From Pardosa pseudoannulata (lineage: Eukaryota; Arthropoda; Arachnida; Araneae; Lycosidae): 64,000 nucleotides of DNA. Both the position numbers and the translations under genes were made by a program. The notes under the pieces were generated by a model that was not told where the DNA came from, searched no databases, and saw only the letters and a program-made list of their open reading frames with translations. The stretch spans positions 45,806,015-45,870,014 of the forward strand of contig CM063510.1 in NCBI GenBank assembly GCA_032207245.1, read 5' to 3'. Shown here piece by piece: positions 11,251 to 23,029 of this stretch. How positions within the stretch are numbered: position 1 is the first letter of the stretch; every line of letters begins with the position of its first letter.

Positions 11251-12080
11251 AAATATGGATACAGTGTTTCATTTGTGATGGTTCTAAAACGCCTATTACA
11301 TATATATAAGTTGTGTATTAATATTAAAATTATATATGACATAATATACATACATATATTAGTATGTAATAGATAAACAAAATAAAGATTATGTAAGAAA
11401 GCGCATGGTCTGTCATGCAAACAACTGTATTGCATTCGACATTTATTGAATTACCAATATCAGCCCAACAACCGACACTGGAGCTTGGAAATTCTTTCTA
11501 AAAATATATATTGTGTTCGGTTTCCAGCCGTTTTGAGTCGAACTAATTATCTTAACACATGCGAGTGGGTGTGGCTCATTTTCGCAGAAAGTTCATGGAG
11601 GAAAGGCATTTAATAACACACTAGCAGTTTCACAAACACGATAACCTTATGAGGTTTTCATTACTAATATGATAACTTAGGAGTTTCTTGGAAAACTGTC
11701 CAGAACAGTTTGGTTAATTGTTCGATAGATAAGTTTTCCTTACGAAAAAACAAGATAAAAGTTATCTAAATTATTAAGTAGTGACGTTCACATACATCAT
11801 TGTTTAAATTCCTTAAATGTAACAGCATTCATTTTCAACCATATTTTAAGCAAACGTTATCACATAGAGGCATGAAGATCACAAAACACTTCTACAACTA
11901 TTAAAAAGAACGTTGATGAAACTGTTAAAAACGTAATATAGTCAATAGAAAATTTTAAACAAAAACAATACAAAAGATGTCTGACAAAACATTAACATAA
12001 GTAAAACAATGAAGTAATATAATGAAGTAATATAATATAGTAGTTTTAAAGGGAAAAAATCGGTTTAAATGTTACTGATA
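11251..12080. other. Unassigned AT-rich DNA between inverted repeats
   Basis: No gene or recognised element seen. Confidence 0.55.
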
Positions 12081-12084
12081 ACTA

Positions 12085-12310
12085 CGATTTAGATCCCTGG
12101 TATTTCAGTCGGCAAAGGCAGCAATCTGGTAACTGGAAGGTTGCGGATTCGAAGCTCGAGCTGTCCAAAGATCCACCGTGTTTATTAATGGCGGCTATAG
12201 CACGTAAAATAGGTCCATGGTTGCAATGACCTCTAAATTTCCAAACGGTACCTCTGTGGATGGCAGGACCACCCTGCGCTTCTTCTCGGTATATTTGATA
12301 CCGCACAGTC
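12085..12310 (+). mobile_element. SINE-B, copy 2
   Basis: The tRNA-like head TTTCAGTCGGCAAAGGCAGC has an A-box-like core, with B-box-like GCGGATTCGAAGC about 30 bp later. The body shares CCAAAGATCCACCGTGTTTA, AGCACGTAAAAT and CAAACGGTACCTCTG with copies at 8475 and 48450. Its 3' half runs into Repeat E at about 12300. A detached piece of the SINE-B tail lies at 12683, so Repeat E may have been inserted here. A 95-codon frame on the minus strand is incidental. Confidence 0.65.
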
Positions 12311-12585
12311 GTTGGCTTAGGAAAATACATCGAAATTTGAAATAAAAATATAGAGTTGAGACAAATCATCTTTGGTACTTCTGTCGACTAAATGTATTTG
12401 GTTATATAAGGGGGCGGATTCAAATGAGCCAGCCAGCCAATGAAAACGTTAAAAGTAAATAACATGAGGGATGTTAGGATTGAAACTAACTTACGTAAAG
12501 AAGTTATATGAAACCGTTGACCTAAGAAGGAAATAATTTTGGTGTTCGCGGAGTCACCACAGTCAGAAGAGAAACAGATATATTT
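12300..12585 (-). repeat. Repeat E, copy 2 (LTR-like, inverted)
   Basis: Reverse-complement copy of 10953-11250, clearly related along its whole length. On the minus strand it reads CTTCTGACTGTGGTGACTCC through TATATAACCAAATAC to TTCCTAAGCCAACGACT. The two copies could fold into a long stem with a loop of about 1 kb. Confidence 0.6.
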
Positions 12586-12682
12586 CACCAAATTTTGTAA
12601 TTTTAGGAATAGAATTGCCAGATCATTTTAGAATACAATAATAATTAAGTTAGTTTGGGTTAAAATATCATTACTTATATCT

Positions 12683-12731
12683 TCTTCTAAATTTCAAGGA
12701 CCCACTTTGTTTATTTGGGTCGTCTGAGGTA
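12683..12731 (+). mobile_element. SINE-B tail fragment
   Basis: CTTCTAAATTTCAAGGACCC with CACTTTGT and GTCTGAGG resembles the SINE-B tail at 49757-49795 (CTTCTAAACTACGAGGGCTC, CACTTTGTGTT, GTCCGAGG). It probably belongs to the SINE-B copy that begins at 12085. Confidence 0.45.
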
Positions 12732-12739
12732 GTAACATT

Positions 12740-14020
12740 AGCCACTAATATGTTTGTCCTACAGTAAAATAGTCTACAAAACTCGCGACGTTGTGTCGGC
12801 AAATTCTTAACAAGTAAAACCCCTCCCCCCACATAAAAAAGTTGTGACGTGTTTTTCCTATTTCTAATAGACTATCTGAGGTGTCATCCTGATCCCAGAA
12901 TACGTAGCGATATATCAGAATGGAAAACAACACAGAAATATAATATATCTAATAATACATAAAAAGGCCCCCATACTTGCCTACCCTGTTTTATGAGTGC
13001 ATCGAGATTTTAAAAAATCTAGACACCAAATGAGTTGGTTGTAAACTGTATACATAATACTATATGCACAAATATATACACAATAATTGTAACTACATAC
13101 ATAATATTATATACTAATAATTTCATACATAGTTTTATATGCAATATTTTATTTTCATTGCAAGATGCTTCAGAAGAATTATATGCACATTCTCTTAAAG
13201 GTTCAACGCTAATCTTGTTTCTCAAAGTAACGAGTTATCTAGATAGAGCTCGAGTAAAGCAATCTCGAACGAAACAAAGGGGAATATCTTTCTGTTTTTC
13301 TACAGTTGTCTGTTAAATTCATATTCAGACTGTAAAAAGCAGTACTAGCTACGACGAATCTATCCTTTGGTCTGGATATTTAAAGTTTCCAAAAGGGTTT
13401 GTTTGTTTCAAATATCAAATGAATCTTTAGATTATATTACACTAACACTATGAACAATTTCAAGAATAAAACACCTCATTATCATAAAATGAATAGAACA
13501 TTAATTTAAATTTAATTTTTATTTTGAACTTAAGAAATACTGTTTTAAGAAGTTGTATTTGGTGAAGGACTAACGGGAAAATGTTTAAGTTTTCATCCAG
13601 ATTATTTAAAGGGAACAAATGTATCGAGAAATAAAACTATTTTTCACTTGACGTAAATGTTAAATACTGTTTCCAACGATAACAGTCTCAACAATAGAAT
13701 TAGCGTGGAAATAGTCTTTATTTGTTATGTAGATATTTCATTATGAACCGAAACGTTTTCGTAGATTACAATGTTCACTACCTTTACTGCGTATCAAGAA
13801 TAGACTTTGAAAGCATTGTTTCAACTGTTTAAAAAGCATTATTACAACTACATACGAATTTATCAGTATCTTCTACTGTTGTATTGTTGCAATCGGCGAC
13901 AGGCTGCATTAATATTTATTGAATGAAAGTATTTTGTTCTATAGAGTGCAGATTTAAATCAAAAGAGAAGGTACACAACTATATGTTATAACACTCCTAA
14001 ATACAATATTTTTACATTCT
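12740..14020. other. Unassigned AT-rich DNA
   Basis: Short frames (for example 13035-13316) have no recognisable domain. I see no splice-linked series that would suggest a gene. Confidence 0.5.
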
Positions 14021-14024
14021 ACCG

Positions 14025-15582
14025 GGATTGGAACTTTAATAGTGGCAACTATTTATTTACATGGAATACAAAAGTGATTAATGTCACCATGTTTTACAAT
14101 CCTTCAATATAGTCGCCAGCATTGTGTATAACCCGTTTTCAACAACGTGGAAGTAGCAGAATACCTGTAGCAGAGCCTGTTCCGTTGATAGTTCGAATGG
14201 ACAGGTCTATTGCCGCAAGAATCTCTGGAACAATTCCGAAGCGAATGCCACGAAGTAGTTTCTTCATCACAGGAATTAAGACAGAGTAACAAGGGCTTAG
14301 ATCTGGGGAACAGTCGTATGAGCAAATCTTGTCTTTCGGACCAGCTCACGAATCGTTTGGCATCGATCACTACCCATAAGTGCGGCAACAATATGCACTT
14401 CTGGGTACAACTTTGATATACCCGCCCAAAAAATTACGCGCCAAATCTGGCTCTCCCTACGGACTTTTTAGAGTTGCTGTTTCTTATTTTCGTGTTGCCA
14501 ATTAAGGCTTTTTCATCTTTTAGGTTTTTGCTGTTGCCAAATTTAGTATTTTCTTGTATTTTGTACCATTTTTTGAGTTTTTTTTTTCAAGTTTTGTGGC
14601 AACAATTTTTGAATTTCATATATGTTCTACCGCCATTTCATTCATTCTCCATTTCTCTGTGAAGTGATCAAGCGGATTTCTGACTTGCTGTATTGTGCTT
14701 CAAATCTGGTTGTGTTTTCCAATTATATATTTTTTTCTATTAATTATTATTATCTTTTAACTTTTAACATGTTTCGTAAATCATGTTTAGCGGCTAATGT
14801 TGATTGTTTCAATAAATTTATTGAAATTGCTGCTGGGGTAAATTGGAAGGAATTCAAAATTTCTGTATAAATAATTCTTTTTATTAGATTGCCGACACGT
14901 ATTTTCAATTGTATTTGTTAAAGTTTTTGTGTAAATTGCATATATGTTATTCAGTTTCATTTATTTGTATTTTTTATGTATTTATTGTATTTTTTAGGTA
15001 TTATTTTTTTTTATTTAATGATTCCGTATTTTTTATGTATTACTTATTTGTATTTAGCAAGAATCCATCTTGGCGAGAAAAAAAGGTGCCAAAAACAGGT
15101 ATTTTGCTTGGTGAGAAAAAAAAGTCGCCAAATTTCCGATTTGGGGGGTATATCAAAGTAGTTCCCACTTCTGCACCGATGACACTAGGACGACCTGGCC
15201 GATGCTGTCTGCCACATTTGGACGTCCTTCTTTGAAGGCTTTTACCTATTTTGCTACAATTCTGTAGAGCAAATCATATTCCCCGAAAGCCCCTTGAAGC
15301 CCTTGATGACATTGTCATGCTGTACGACCACTGGCACATTAAATTTTTATCCATTTTCATTGTTCTTGTTTTGAAAACGTCCTGACAGTACTTACTTTAG
15401 ACCGCAAGCTAATACAAGGATCAGTTCTTCGCGTCCCTCTGCATTGATATGACGTAGGAAGGACGAGTCTTTTTGCTGAAAGCTAAGGTAGGTATAGAGC
15501 TCACATGTGGTATACGCGATATTCTTTGGTTTTGTTACGTAGCGTTTTTACAGCAGTGTTACCACCATTAAAGTTCCAACCC
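14025..15582 (-). pseudogene. mariner-like transposon remnant with both terminal repeats
   Basis: The ends are inverted: TTGGAACTTTAATAGTGGCA near 14028 and its inverse ATTAAAGTTCCAA with ACCACC near 15561-15579. On the minus strand, 14095-14290 reads as the C-terminus of a mariner-family transposase, with LRGIRFGIVPEILAAIDLSI and the terminal GDYIEG, then stop. The part near 15165-15530 should carry the N-terminal half but is heavily decayed. The catalytic core is missing, deleted or replaced by a nested element at 14411-15158. It cannot make transposase. Confidence 0.75.
14411..15158. mobile_element. TIR element nested in the mariner remnant
   Basis: CTTTGATATACCCGCCCAAA at 14411 is matched in inverse by TTTGGGGGGTATATCAAAG ending at 15158. 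Inside are T-rich stretches and two AGAAAAAA(A)GG/GTCGCC motifs near the right end. Frames of 60-108 codons translate only T-rich DNA into Phe/Leu/Tyr. Mariner-related sequence lies on both sides, so this is a later insertion. No clear target-site duplication was seen. The superfamily is unknown. Confidence 0.6.
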
Positions 15583-15806
15583 TTGTATGTTATGCGAGAT
15601 ACTTGCGTACATTCATACATACTTAATAACGTCCCATTGGAACTAGAAAAAATTCCAATATTAAAGTGAATATTTAAAGTTTCAAAGTTATACTTTTAAA
15701 AATTATACTTTTCTTGTATTTTTATACTATTACGAACTGACGCATTAATAAATTTATCAAGATGGATTAAATAATTATTTGTAAATATTGATCCAAGCAT
15801 TGTCAA

Positions 15807-15983
15807 GCCAACGATGGAAGATTGGTTAGAGTGCTGGCCTTCGGTACCGGAGTTCTTGGGTTCGAATCCCGTTGTGGCATGGATGTTCGTAGCCGTTCGG
15901 AATCGGCTTTAAGCTGTAGGTCCCGGTCTCATTAGCCCTCGTGTTGCAAAATAGTAGACCGCAGCACTCCAAATCAAACCAAA
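15807..15983 (+). mobile_element. SINE-A, complete, with target-site duplication
   Basis: Near-consensus copy with A box (TTGGTTAGAGTGC), B box (GGGTTCGAATCCC), the GGCTTTAAGCTGTAGGTCC body and a CCAAATCAAACC end. A perfect 14 bp duplication (CCAAGCATTGTCAA at 15793-15806 and 15984-15997) brackets it. It lies just outside the mariner remnant. Confidence 0.92.
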
Positions 15984-15997
15984 CCAAGCATTGTCAA

Positions 15998-16530
15998 AAT
16001 TATTTCTCTTGAAAGCTAAGAATTAAAATGTTTTTCTCGATGACAATGCTTCCTTTATATTGTACAAGGATGAAAAATATGTTTAATAAACTGGTTCTGT
16101 TTATTAACATTTTCTGCATAGTTGTTACATTTTCCCTCTGCATTGCTGTTATTTACATCGCTGTTATATTCCAAAACATTCTTTTGGAAACAATTACATA
16201 TTTTAATAACACTCCCTGTATTAAAAAGAAAGATACAATTTTGTTTTCATGAAATAGCATAATGTTGAATATAAGTGGCAAAGAAAAAGACTAAAGCAGT
16301 TTCCTAAAAATATATTTTCTACGTTTTCTGGCAGGAAATCTCTTGTGGAAACTATTCTATTCTGCAAATTATATATCTTTTCGTCCGTTTATGCTGTTCT
16401 AGAACCCAGCAAAGTGGTCTACTCTTCTAACCCCATTGCGTTTAATGATATGACAAGGGAATCGCTACTCTAGTTTTTATAGTCTTTGCATTAAAAACAG
16501 TGCTTGAAGGATATATTGTTTTATTATCTT
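15998..16530. other. Unassigned AT-rich DNA
   Basis: A 74-codon frame at 16028-16252 is hydrophobic (Leu/Ile/Val/Phe rich), but I recognise no family, and its composition is what AT-rich DNA yields by chance. I do not call a gene. Confidence 0.5.
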
Positions 16531-16562
16531 ACTAGCTACACTACCCTGTGTTGTTTGGGTAT
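16531..16562 (-). mobile_element. Helitron 3' terminus (minus strand)
   Basis: On the minus strand the sequence reads ACACAGGGTAGTGTAG, then CTAG, then T, matching the Helitron end rule. The rest of the element would extend to the right. It is not resolvable, and a solo LTR begins at 16846. Confidence 0.4.
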
Positions 16563-16845
16563 CATCAGATTAGCTGTAATAGAACACAGGAAGAGCGAAA
16601 AATAGGAATGAAAATGTGTGAATATTTTTTTATTGTAGAAATATTTACAATATACGTGTTCAAAATTAAGAACATTTTCAAATTTAGTCGATTATTTTCA
16701 GAACTACTGAGTACATTTTAATGAAATTCGGTTTAAACGTAGATTGATATACAATAATTTAGCCATTCAACAATCACAAACCAAACACATGATCGTGTGA
16801 GAGAAGATTTCCTCCGCAGTCATGCTACAGAACATGCGACCCTTG

Positions 16846-17865
16846 TATAACGTATCCGGTCTCTGTTTTAGCTGACACAAATAAGAATCAGGTGTTCCTT
16901 GAATAATTGATTTATTTACACCTCTGATGTATACATCATTTCTATATACACAAAAAAAAATTCAGATCGCAGGTATGGGATTCGATACACTTAAGCTTGA
17001 GTAGAGATATGCAATATCTAAGATCTGTCTCTGCCGAAATATTGGCGATCTGACGGAAGAAACAATTCGGTAGCTCACGCGAAAGTTCATTGAAGTAATT
17101 AAGTAGAAAGTACTCTCAATTAGACTAGAGTAGGTGAAATAACAACTGGTTTTCTTCGGAGAATATCAAAACACAGTGAGAGTTCCTAAGGGGAATATGT
17201 AATCAATCCTGAAGAGGATTATATTTAAAAAAAAACCAAGGCACAGGGTATCGATCTCAATCTCAGCAAGAAATATATCCCAAGGCGTGATTTTCGCAAA
17301 AAAAAAAACTCTCCAATGGAGTTACTGGTCAAGACGACCTCCGAGTTAGCTGACTCTCACTGACTCTCAAAGAAAAGATCCCAAAGTTGGATTATAGCTA
17401 AAAAAAACTCTCCGATAGAGAGACTGGTCAAGGCGACCTCCAAATTAGCTGGTTGATAGCTAACTTCTTCTCTAAAAAAAATCTTCTCTCCTCTCATTCT
17501 AGGAGAGGGGCCCCTAAGAGAGGGGCCTCACCCACAATTTCATTATTGAATCATCTGGCGATGACATCACCTTCAACCAACTGGATTGATCTGGGCTAGA
17601 CAATCACCTGCCGCAAACCCAGGAGTCCTTGAAATTAGTGTCGGCTAAGATCCAATGTCGCAGCATTATTTGTAGTTCCGATGGTCATATTTCTTGCTGT
17701 CAATCTGGCACCCGGTTGTCTGGTCTGTTGTTCCACTAATGTAGGAGATAACAGTCTAGGCATCGTGATGCCTGGGAAGACAACGCATTTGTCTCCACAT
17801 AAGCGAAGTTCATTTTTAAAGCAAAGTTCTTTGATATAGACACACCGCTAAATCACGCCGTTACA
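16846..17865 (-). mobile_element. Solo LTR of about 1.02 kb with 4 bp duplication
   Basis: On the minus strand it begins TGTAACGGCGTGATTTAGC and ends GGATACGTTATA, one transition from the expected CGTTACA partner of its start. CTTG flanks both sides (16842-16845 and 17866-17869), the 4 bp duplication typical of Ty3/gypsy integration. An AATAAATC polyadenylation-like signal lies late in the minus orientation (near 16912). An internal duplication of about 100 bp is marked by ACTCTCC...ACTGGTCAAG at 17307 and 17406. No gag or pol adjoins it, so it is a solo LTR. Confidence 0.75.
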
Positions 17866-17869
17866 CTTG

Positions 17870-18204
17870 TCATCAAGATTTTGAATACATTAAACATGCA
17901 TAAACAAAACAACATCATGAACGTATGTAAAATTCAACTAATTCTTAAGGCATGAAAGAGTACTTACAGAATCAAATGATGAAAAGGGGAATTCCTTTGT
18001 GTTTTTCTGTAGCAATTGTTAAAATTCAAAATTCTGACAATAAAAAGGAGTAACTCCCAATGTTTAGAGGATAAAATAAGATGGTGAATAAGGGAGAGAA
18101 TAGAAATATGTCTGTCTCAAGTTTAGATTTGTAGATACTTCAAAGTAACTTACAACGATGACCAACTAATAGAAAAAGTTTCAGGGTACTGGATCCATAG
18201 AGAA
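17870..18204. other. Unassigned AT-rich DNA
   Basis: Nothing recognised. Confidence 0.5.
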
Positions 18205-18405
18205 AAGGCTTATTAAAGGTAGTCCAAGAACCAAGGCGGAAATTATATGGCATTTACAGAGAGATGGAACAAGCATGCTACAAATTTTAAGCCATCTCGG
18301 TCTCAGGAAGTGGAGTTTCAGTGGTTAACCAGTTCCAGAAAGTTTCAATGAAACGGGTGGTTTGCTAGAAGACCTGCTACAAAGGCTGAAAAGAAAACTA
18401 ATATA
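18205..18405 (+). pseudogene. Tc1-like transposase N-terminal fragment
   Basis: Conceptual translation with frameshifts gives KGSPRTKAEIIWHLQRDGTS, then a Leu/Ser stretch, then FNETGG and ARRPATKAEKK. This order (helix-turn-helix region, R-F-N-E-T-G, R-R-P linker) is that of Tc1-like N-terminal DNA-binding domains. There is an in-frame stop between the blocks and no catalytic domain follows. Confidence 0.5.
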
Positions 18406-18409
18406 ATAA

Positions 18410-19359
18410 TATAACTAATAATATAAGAAAATTACACATCAGTTAGCTATCAGTGAGCGGATGACTTTGCTCAAGATCATATTTGTAAATTAGAAATGTT
18501 GAATGATTTTTTTTTTTACTATATCAAGCTACGTTCACACCAAAGTTGGTTAAAATGTGTCTAGCGTTTAAGGAATATTAGGCTATATCTAAAAGTTCTT
18601 TTAATTTTGAACATTAGTGTATATACGACATGCGGAAAACATATAACGTATATTTAAAAAATATAACTGCTATAAAATAATGTAATATCGAGCCCTCCCC
18701 CCTAAAACTTTTCAAGCAATATAGCTAAAATTAAAATTCAATACAGTTCTCAAAATATGTGAAAGAGTTTTACATGAATGAAAGCATAATCTGACCACAT
18801 ATGGGAGTTTCCTGGTTGACAGACGCAATCAAAATTTCGGTTAGTAATCAAACTCCTGCCATCGCAACAAAGAAAGCCATCAAAAGGCTCATTTTAAACT
18901 TTTGGATCCACTGAAAAATATTTGTATTTATATAAAAGGAGAAAATGTCTGGCTGACTGACGTGAACGCAGACCCAAAACTTCTAAAATAATATTCGGAT
19001 AGGTTTATTCTTAAATGTACTGAAGCATTAAGGAAGAGTTTTTGAAAATTCAATAACTGAAAGGTTGAAAATAAAGGGTTATAAAAAACGATAAAATTAA
19101 ATAAACAATATTTTACAGTTAACAATTATTTAAAGTAAAAATTGCATGGATTAATTGAAAAGTTCTTACTATATATTTTAATAAATTTTAAAGAACTGGC
19201 AAATATGTTAGAAAATGAAATATATTTACATTTGATCGTAAAAAAGTGAAAATCTCATCACAAATATAATTATAAGGTTTGGTAATAAAGGCTTAAAAAG
19301 GAGTTCAGGGATATCAATGATAGCTGAGGAAATGGTGCTCAAAATACATTATACTGTTC
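18410..19359. other. Unassigned AT-rich DNA
   Basis: Nothing recognised. Confidence 0.5.
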
Positions 19360-19506
19360 ATCAGGTGCTGATCTGCGCTAGAGTTCGTGAGTTAGAAACT
19401 TACTGTGGCATGGATGTTCATAGCCATTTGGAATCAGCTTTAAGCAGTAGGTCCTCGTTTCATAAGCCCTCATGTTGCAAAAAAGTAGACCATAGCGTTG
19501 CAAAAC
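19360..19506 (+). mobile_element. SINE-A, diverged copy
   Basis: It keeps GAGTTCGTGAGTT, TGTGGCATGGATGTTCATAG, GGAATCAGCTTTAAGC, AGTAGGTCC and AAGTAGACCATAGCG but has many substitutions. The A-box region is eroded. Frames on both strands across it are incidental. Confidence 0.75.
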
Positions 19507-19509
19507 AAT

Positions 19510-20798
19510 ATTGTTTATCAGCGTGTGTAATATAAACACAGTTCTAAATAAACACAACATAAGGAAACTGCACAGTATGAGTAAACTGCAGCTGTAGTTG
19601 CTCATCATATTGCAACATTTGATTTCGGTATATAAGAAGTATATCGACAAAATAATCTCTACAGTTTAATTAATTATGGTTACAATTAATAATTTGTCAT
19701 TAAATTATTTTTATAGCAATTTAAATTATATTTATGTAACCGCAAGAAAAGTGGTTTCATCTCTGACATCCATAGACAGTTTTGTTATCACTAATTGCAA
19801 ACATGATAATTCTCTTGCCCATCCCTTAACAAAGAAAACTCCTTTAACCGGCAGAAAAGATAGCAGCAATTTTTCTGACATACGAAAGAAGTTCTAGTGA
19901 CAGACATCAGCTTAATGAACCAAGAAATAAAGATAAATTGTGAAAACAAAAAAAATAGTATAAAAAAAGATCAAGTTGCAGAAACAAAAAAGAAACTTTA
20001 TTCGACAAACCACCACCGCAAACTAAGACAAAAATAGAATTAAATGCGAGTTGTTACATCATCCATCTTATTCACCAAATTTAACCCCTTCGAATTTTTA
20101 TTAGTTTCTCTTTCTTTCTAAAAAATTCTCACTAAGAACGGCCTTTTTTTTTCAAATAAAATACCGATATCAGCAATGAACAGCTATGTCGATAACCTTC
20201 CAGAAACTAACTTCAGGAAGGGTATAAAACCACTGGAGCATTGCTGTAAAATGTGTATTGACGTTGGGGGAGACCTTTGAGAAATAATGGATATTAAATG
20301 TATGCTGTTATTATTTCACGCTTGAGTTAAGACCTTTTCAAATGACCATCGTAATACCATAAGCTCGCTTATATTTTATTTGTGTTCATGCCTAAAAATT
20401 TTTAAGGCATCTCATCTCATACTCAACGTAGGTTATAAACTTTATTCCAGTAGTGTTTAAACAAATAACTGGAGAAACGAATACTTAAAACATGACATAC
20501 AGTTTTCATTAGAAATTTTGGTATGAAAACTGTATTTTTTTATAAACCTATTAACTGTACAGTATATAGGTTAATAAAAATTTTTTCGTATCATCTTAAG
20601 ATTACTATAACTTCAAAATAAGCAGGTGACTGTTCAATATGCAATAAGACTCGTCTTACTGTCGATAATTTACTCATGACAACTGTACATATTTTCTGGG
20701 AAATAAAAGGTTATATTAACAAACATTTATATTATCAAATCTATAACTTATTCATAAATACTATATTAACAAAAGAAGCCGATAGATGGTTATTTTGG
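19510..20798. other. Unassigned AT-rich DNA with a hairpin
   Basis: There is no gene. A hairpin with 13 bp arms (ATACAGTTTTCAT/ATGAAAACTGTAT) lies at 20497-20535. Confidence 0.5.
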
Positions 20799-20938
20799 AG
20801 AGGTACTATCTATTGTTTTGCTACACTATGGCTAATGAGAATGTGATCTGCTACTTATAGTTAATTCTGAACGGCTACTAACATCCATGATACCAGTGGG
20901 TTTGAACCCACAAACCGTCTTACTCATTCGGTCGAAAC
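20799..20938 (-). mobile_element. SINE-A, diverged copy
   Basis: In the minus orientation it keeps GTGGGTTTGTGGGTTCAAACC (B box region, degraded), CATGGATGTTAGTAGCCG and GGCTAATGAG in reverse. Old copy without visible duplication. Confidence 0.6.
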
Positions 20939-20939
20939 A

Positions 20940-21850
20940 GATGGATGGATATACCAGAATCTGACGTGTCTGAACATTTATCTTACGGCAACTATCACAG
21001 GTCTCCAGTCGTTGTAATGGAAACGTATTTTATGCAGTGTTTTACTGTTGAATTTTAACTATGGGCGTATGCCCGATGATGTAATACGGATGAAGATATT
21101 GCGAGAGTAAGTGTTTTCATTTGCATGAAAATATTAAGAAGAGAAGGTAAAATATGCATCATGAACGTGATGAAATATCTTTGAAGTCCATATGCAAGGC
21201 CATATAATATTGGTTACATGCTGTACGTTTTATGAAAAAACAACTTAGAGATCGTAATACACCCTCAATTGAGCCCTAATATTGCATCATATACGATTTC
21301 TACCTGTTCTGAACCACTGACGTTTAAGTGCCTGATACATCCACTCAGTTTTAAAATAGTTACAAGTGGTCGGGCGAATTTGTTAGCCTCCTAAAGTATG
21401 TTGTTTGTGGGTATTTTAAAACTTAACAGTTAACGAATTTAAGTATGCTTAACCTTGTTGAAGTTTTAACTTTTAAGTCTGAATATGAGATAAGGCTAAT
21501 GAGAAGACTGAACAAGCCTTTATTGGCATCATTATCTTCTTACTCGTAGGTCAATGAAATTAAAATTGCCTTTTTAAATTTTAAGTCAACAGAAAAACTC
21601 ACTGGAAAAGCAAAAATTTCTCTAAAAGCAAATTGTTATTTTCTTGCAAAAATAAAGAATGCAGAGTTATTTGCAATTTCTTTAAGGGTTTTAGAAAGCT
21701 AAATAATAAATCTAAGACAAACAAAAAAAAAAAAGAATTGAACATAATGCAGAAAAAAAATCAAATATTTACAGCCCTTACAGAATACCGTGTGGCTTAA
21801 GTAAGGTCGGAAAGACAACTCACTTACAGTCCTTACTGCTCTTCTACACC
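20940..21850. other. Unassigned AT-rich DNA
   Basis: Nothing recognised. Confidence 0.5.
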
Positions 21851-21853
21851 AAA

Positions 21854-23025
21854 GAGCCATTACATTATGACCACCCTCCATTTTTTACAATGGGCTCGTC
21901 CAGGAACAAAACCACTGAGCATACGTGGCTGATGTTGGAGTATATAAAACGGCTATTCATTTTCTTTTCAAGAATAGCTAGATTAGCGACAAAAAAGGAG
22001 CTGATTTATCGGACTTCGCTAAAGGTCAAATCGTTATGAATCGTCTACTGGGAACATCAATATCAGAAACGGCTCGTTTAGTGGACTGCTCACGTGCAGT
22101 TGTTGTGAACAGATATCGAAAATGGTGTATGGATAGTAAAATGACAACTAACCTTCCAGAGGTGTGTCGTCCAAGGTGCATTGATTCCAGAGGAGAGCGG
22201 AGATTGCTAAACATTGTTCGCCGTGACCGAAGAGCTGCAATAGGCTAAATCACCACTAGCTACAATAGTGGCTGAGAGTGTTTCTCAACATACTGTGTAG
22301 TGTACATTGTTGCCTACACAGCCGGATGAAGATGCATGTCCCTGCACTGACGGCATGGTATCGCGAGCTGCGTGATATAGGTGAAGAAATTACATTAGAA
22401 TGGACATTAGAGGAATGGAAGAAAGTCGCATGGTCCGGTGAAATAAATTTTCTGGTCCATCACATAGACGGGCGTGTACAAATACGCCGATTTAAAAAAG
22501 AAGGCCTGTCTCCTGGATGAAGAGTTGGAAGGATACAAGCAAGTGGAGAGAATATTATGGTGGAGGCAATGTTTTCATAGAGCACATAGATATCCATAAT
22601 CCTCATAGAACAGTTCTTGACATCTCTACGCTACGTGAACATCGTTATATAACAGGTTCATCCGTTCATGACATCCATATTTCTGGAAGGATATTGTGTT
22701 TACCAACAGAAAAATGCTCCCTGTCGAATCGTGAAGGAGTTGTTAGAGGAGCATTCTTGTGAACAATCTTGTCTTTGCCTCCAAATTCACCTGACATTAA
22801 TCTAATAGAGCATTTGTGGTCCCACCTTGAAAAACAAATTCATGCTGCCATGATACCCCCTCGCAATGTGCGAGAATTGCAAGAGCAGTTAGTGTGTGCT
22901 TAGTACCAGTTACATTTCACTACCTATCAGCACCTTGTGGAGTCAATGCCACGCCGGGTGCTGTCGGTTTTGAGGCCTAAAGATGGTCCTACATTTTATT
23001 AATAGGGGGTTATAATATAATGGCT
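21854..23025 (+). pseudogene. Tc1-like transposon with decayed transposase
   Basis: The inverted ends match: AGCCATTACATTATGACCACC at 21854 and its inverse GGTTATAATATAATGGCT ending at 23025. Successive frames recover a Tc1 transposase in order: ISETARLVDCSRAVVV and RYRKW (helix-turn-helix), RRLLNIVRRDRRA, WKKVAWSGEINF, QQKNAP, SPDINLIEHLW and ESMPRRVLSVL. In place of the usual S-D-E the first catalytic site reads S-G-E. In place of Q-Q-D-N-A-P the second reads Q-Q-K-N-A-P. Two of the three catalytic acids are thus lost, in addition to frameshifts and stops. Confidence 0.85.
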
Positions 23026-23029
23026 GTTC

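Noticed and set aside
14474..15235. Hydrophobic frames suggesting membrane proteins
   Set aside because: They are T-rich DNA read as Phe/Leu/Tyr inside a nested transposon; frames overlap and have no recognisable family.
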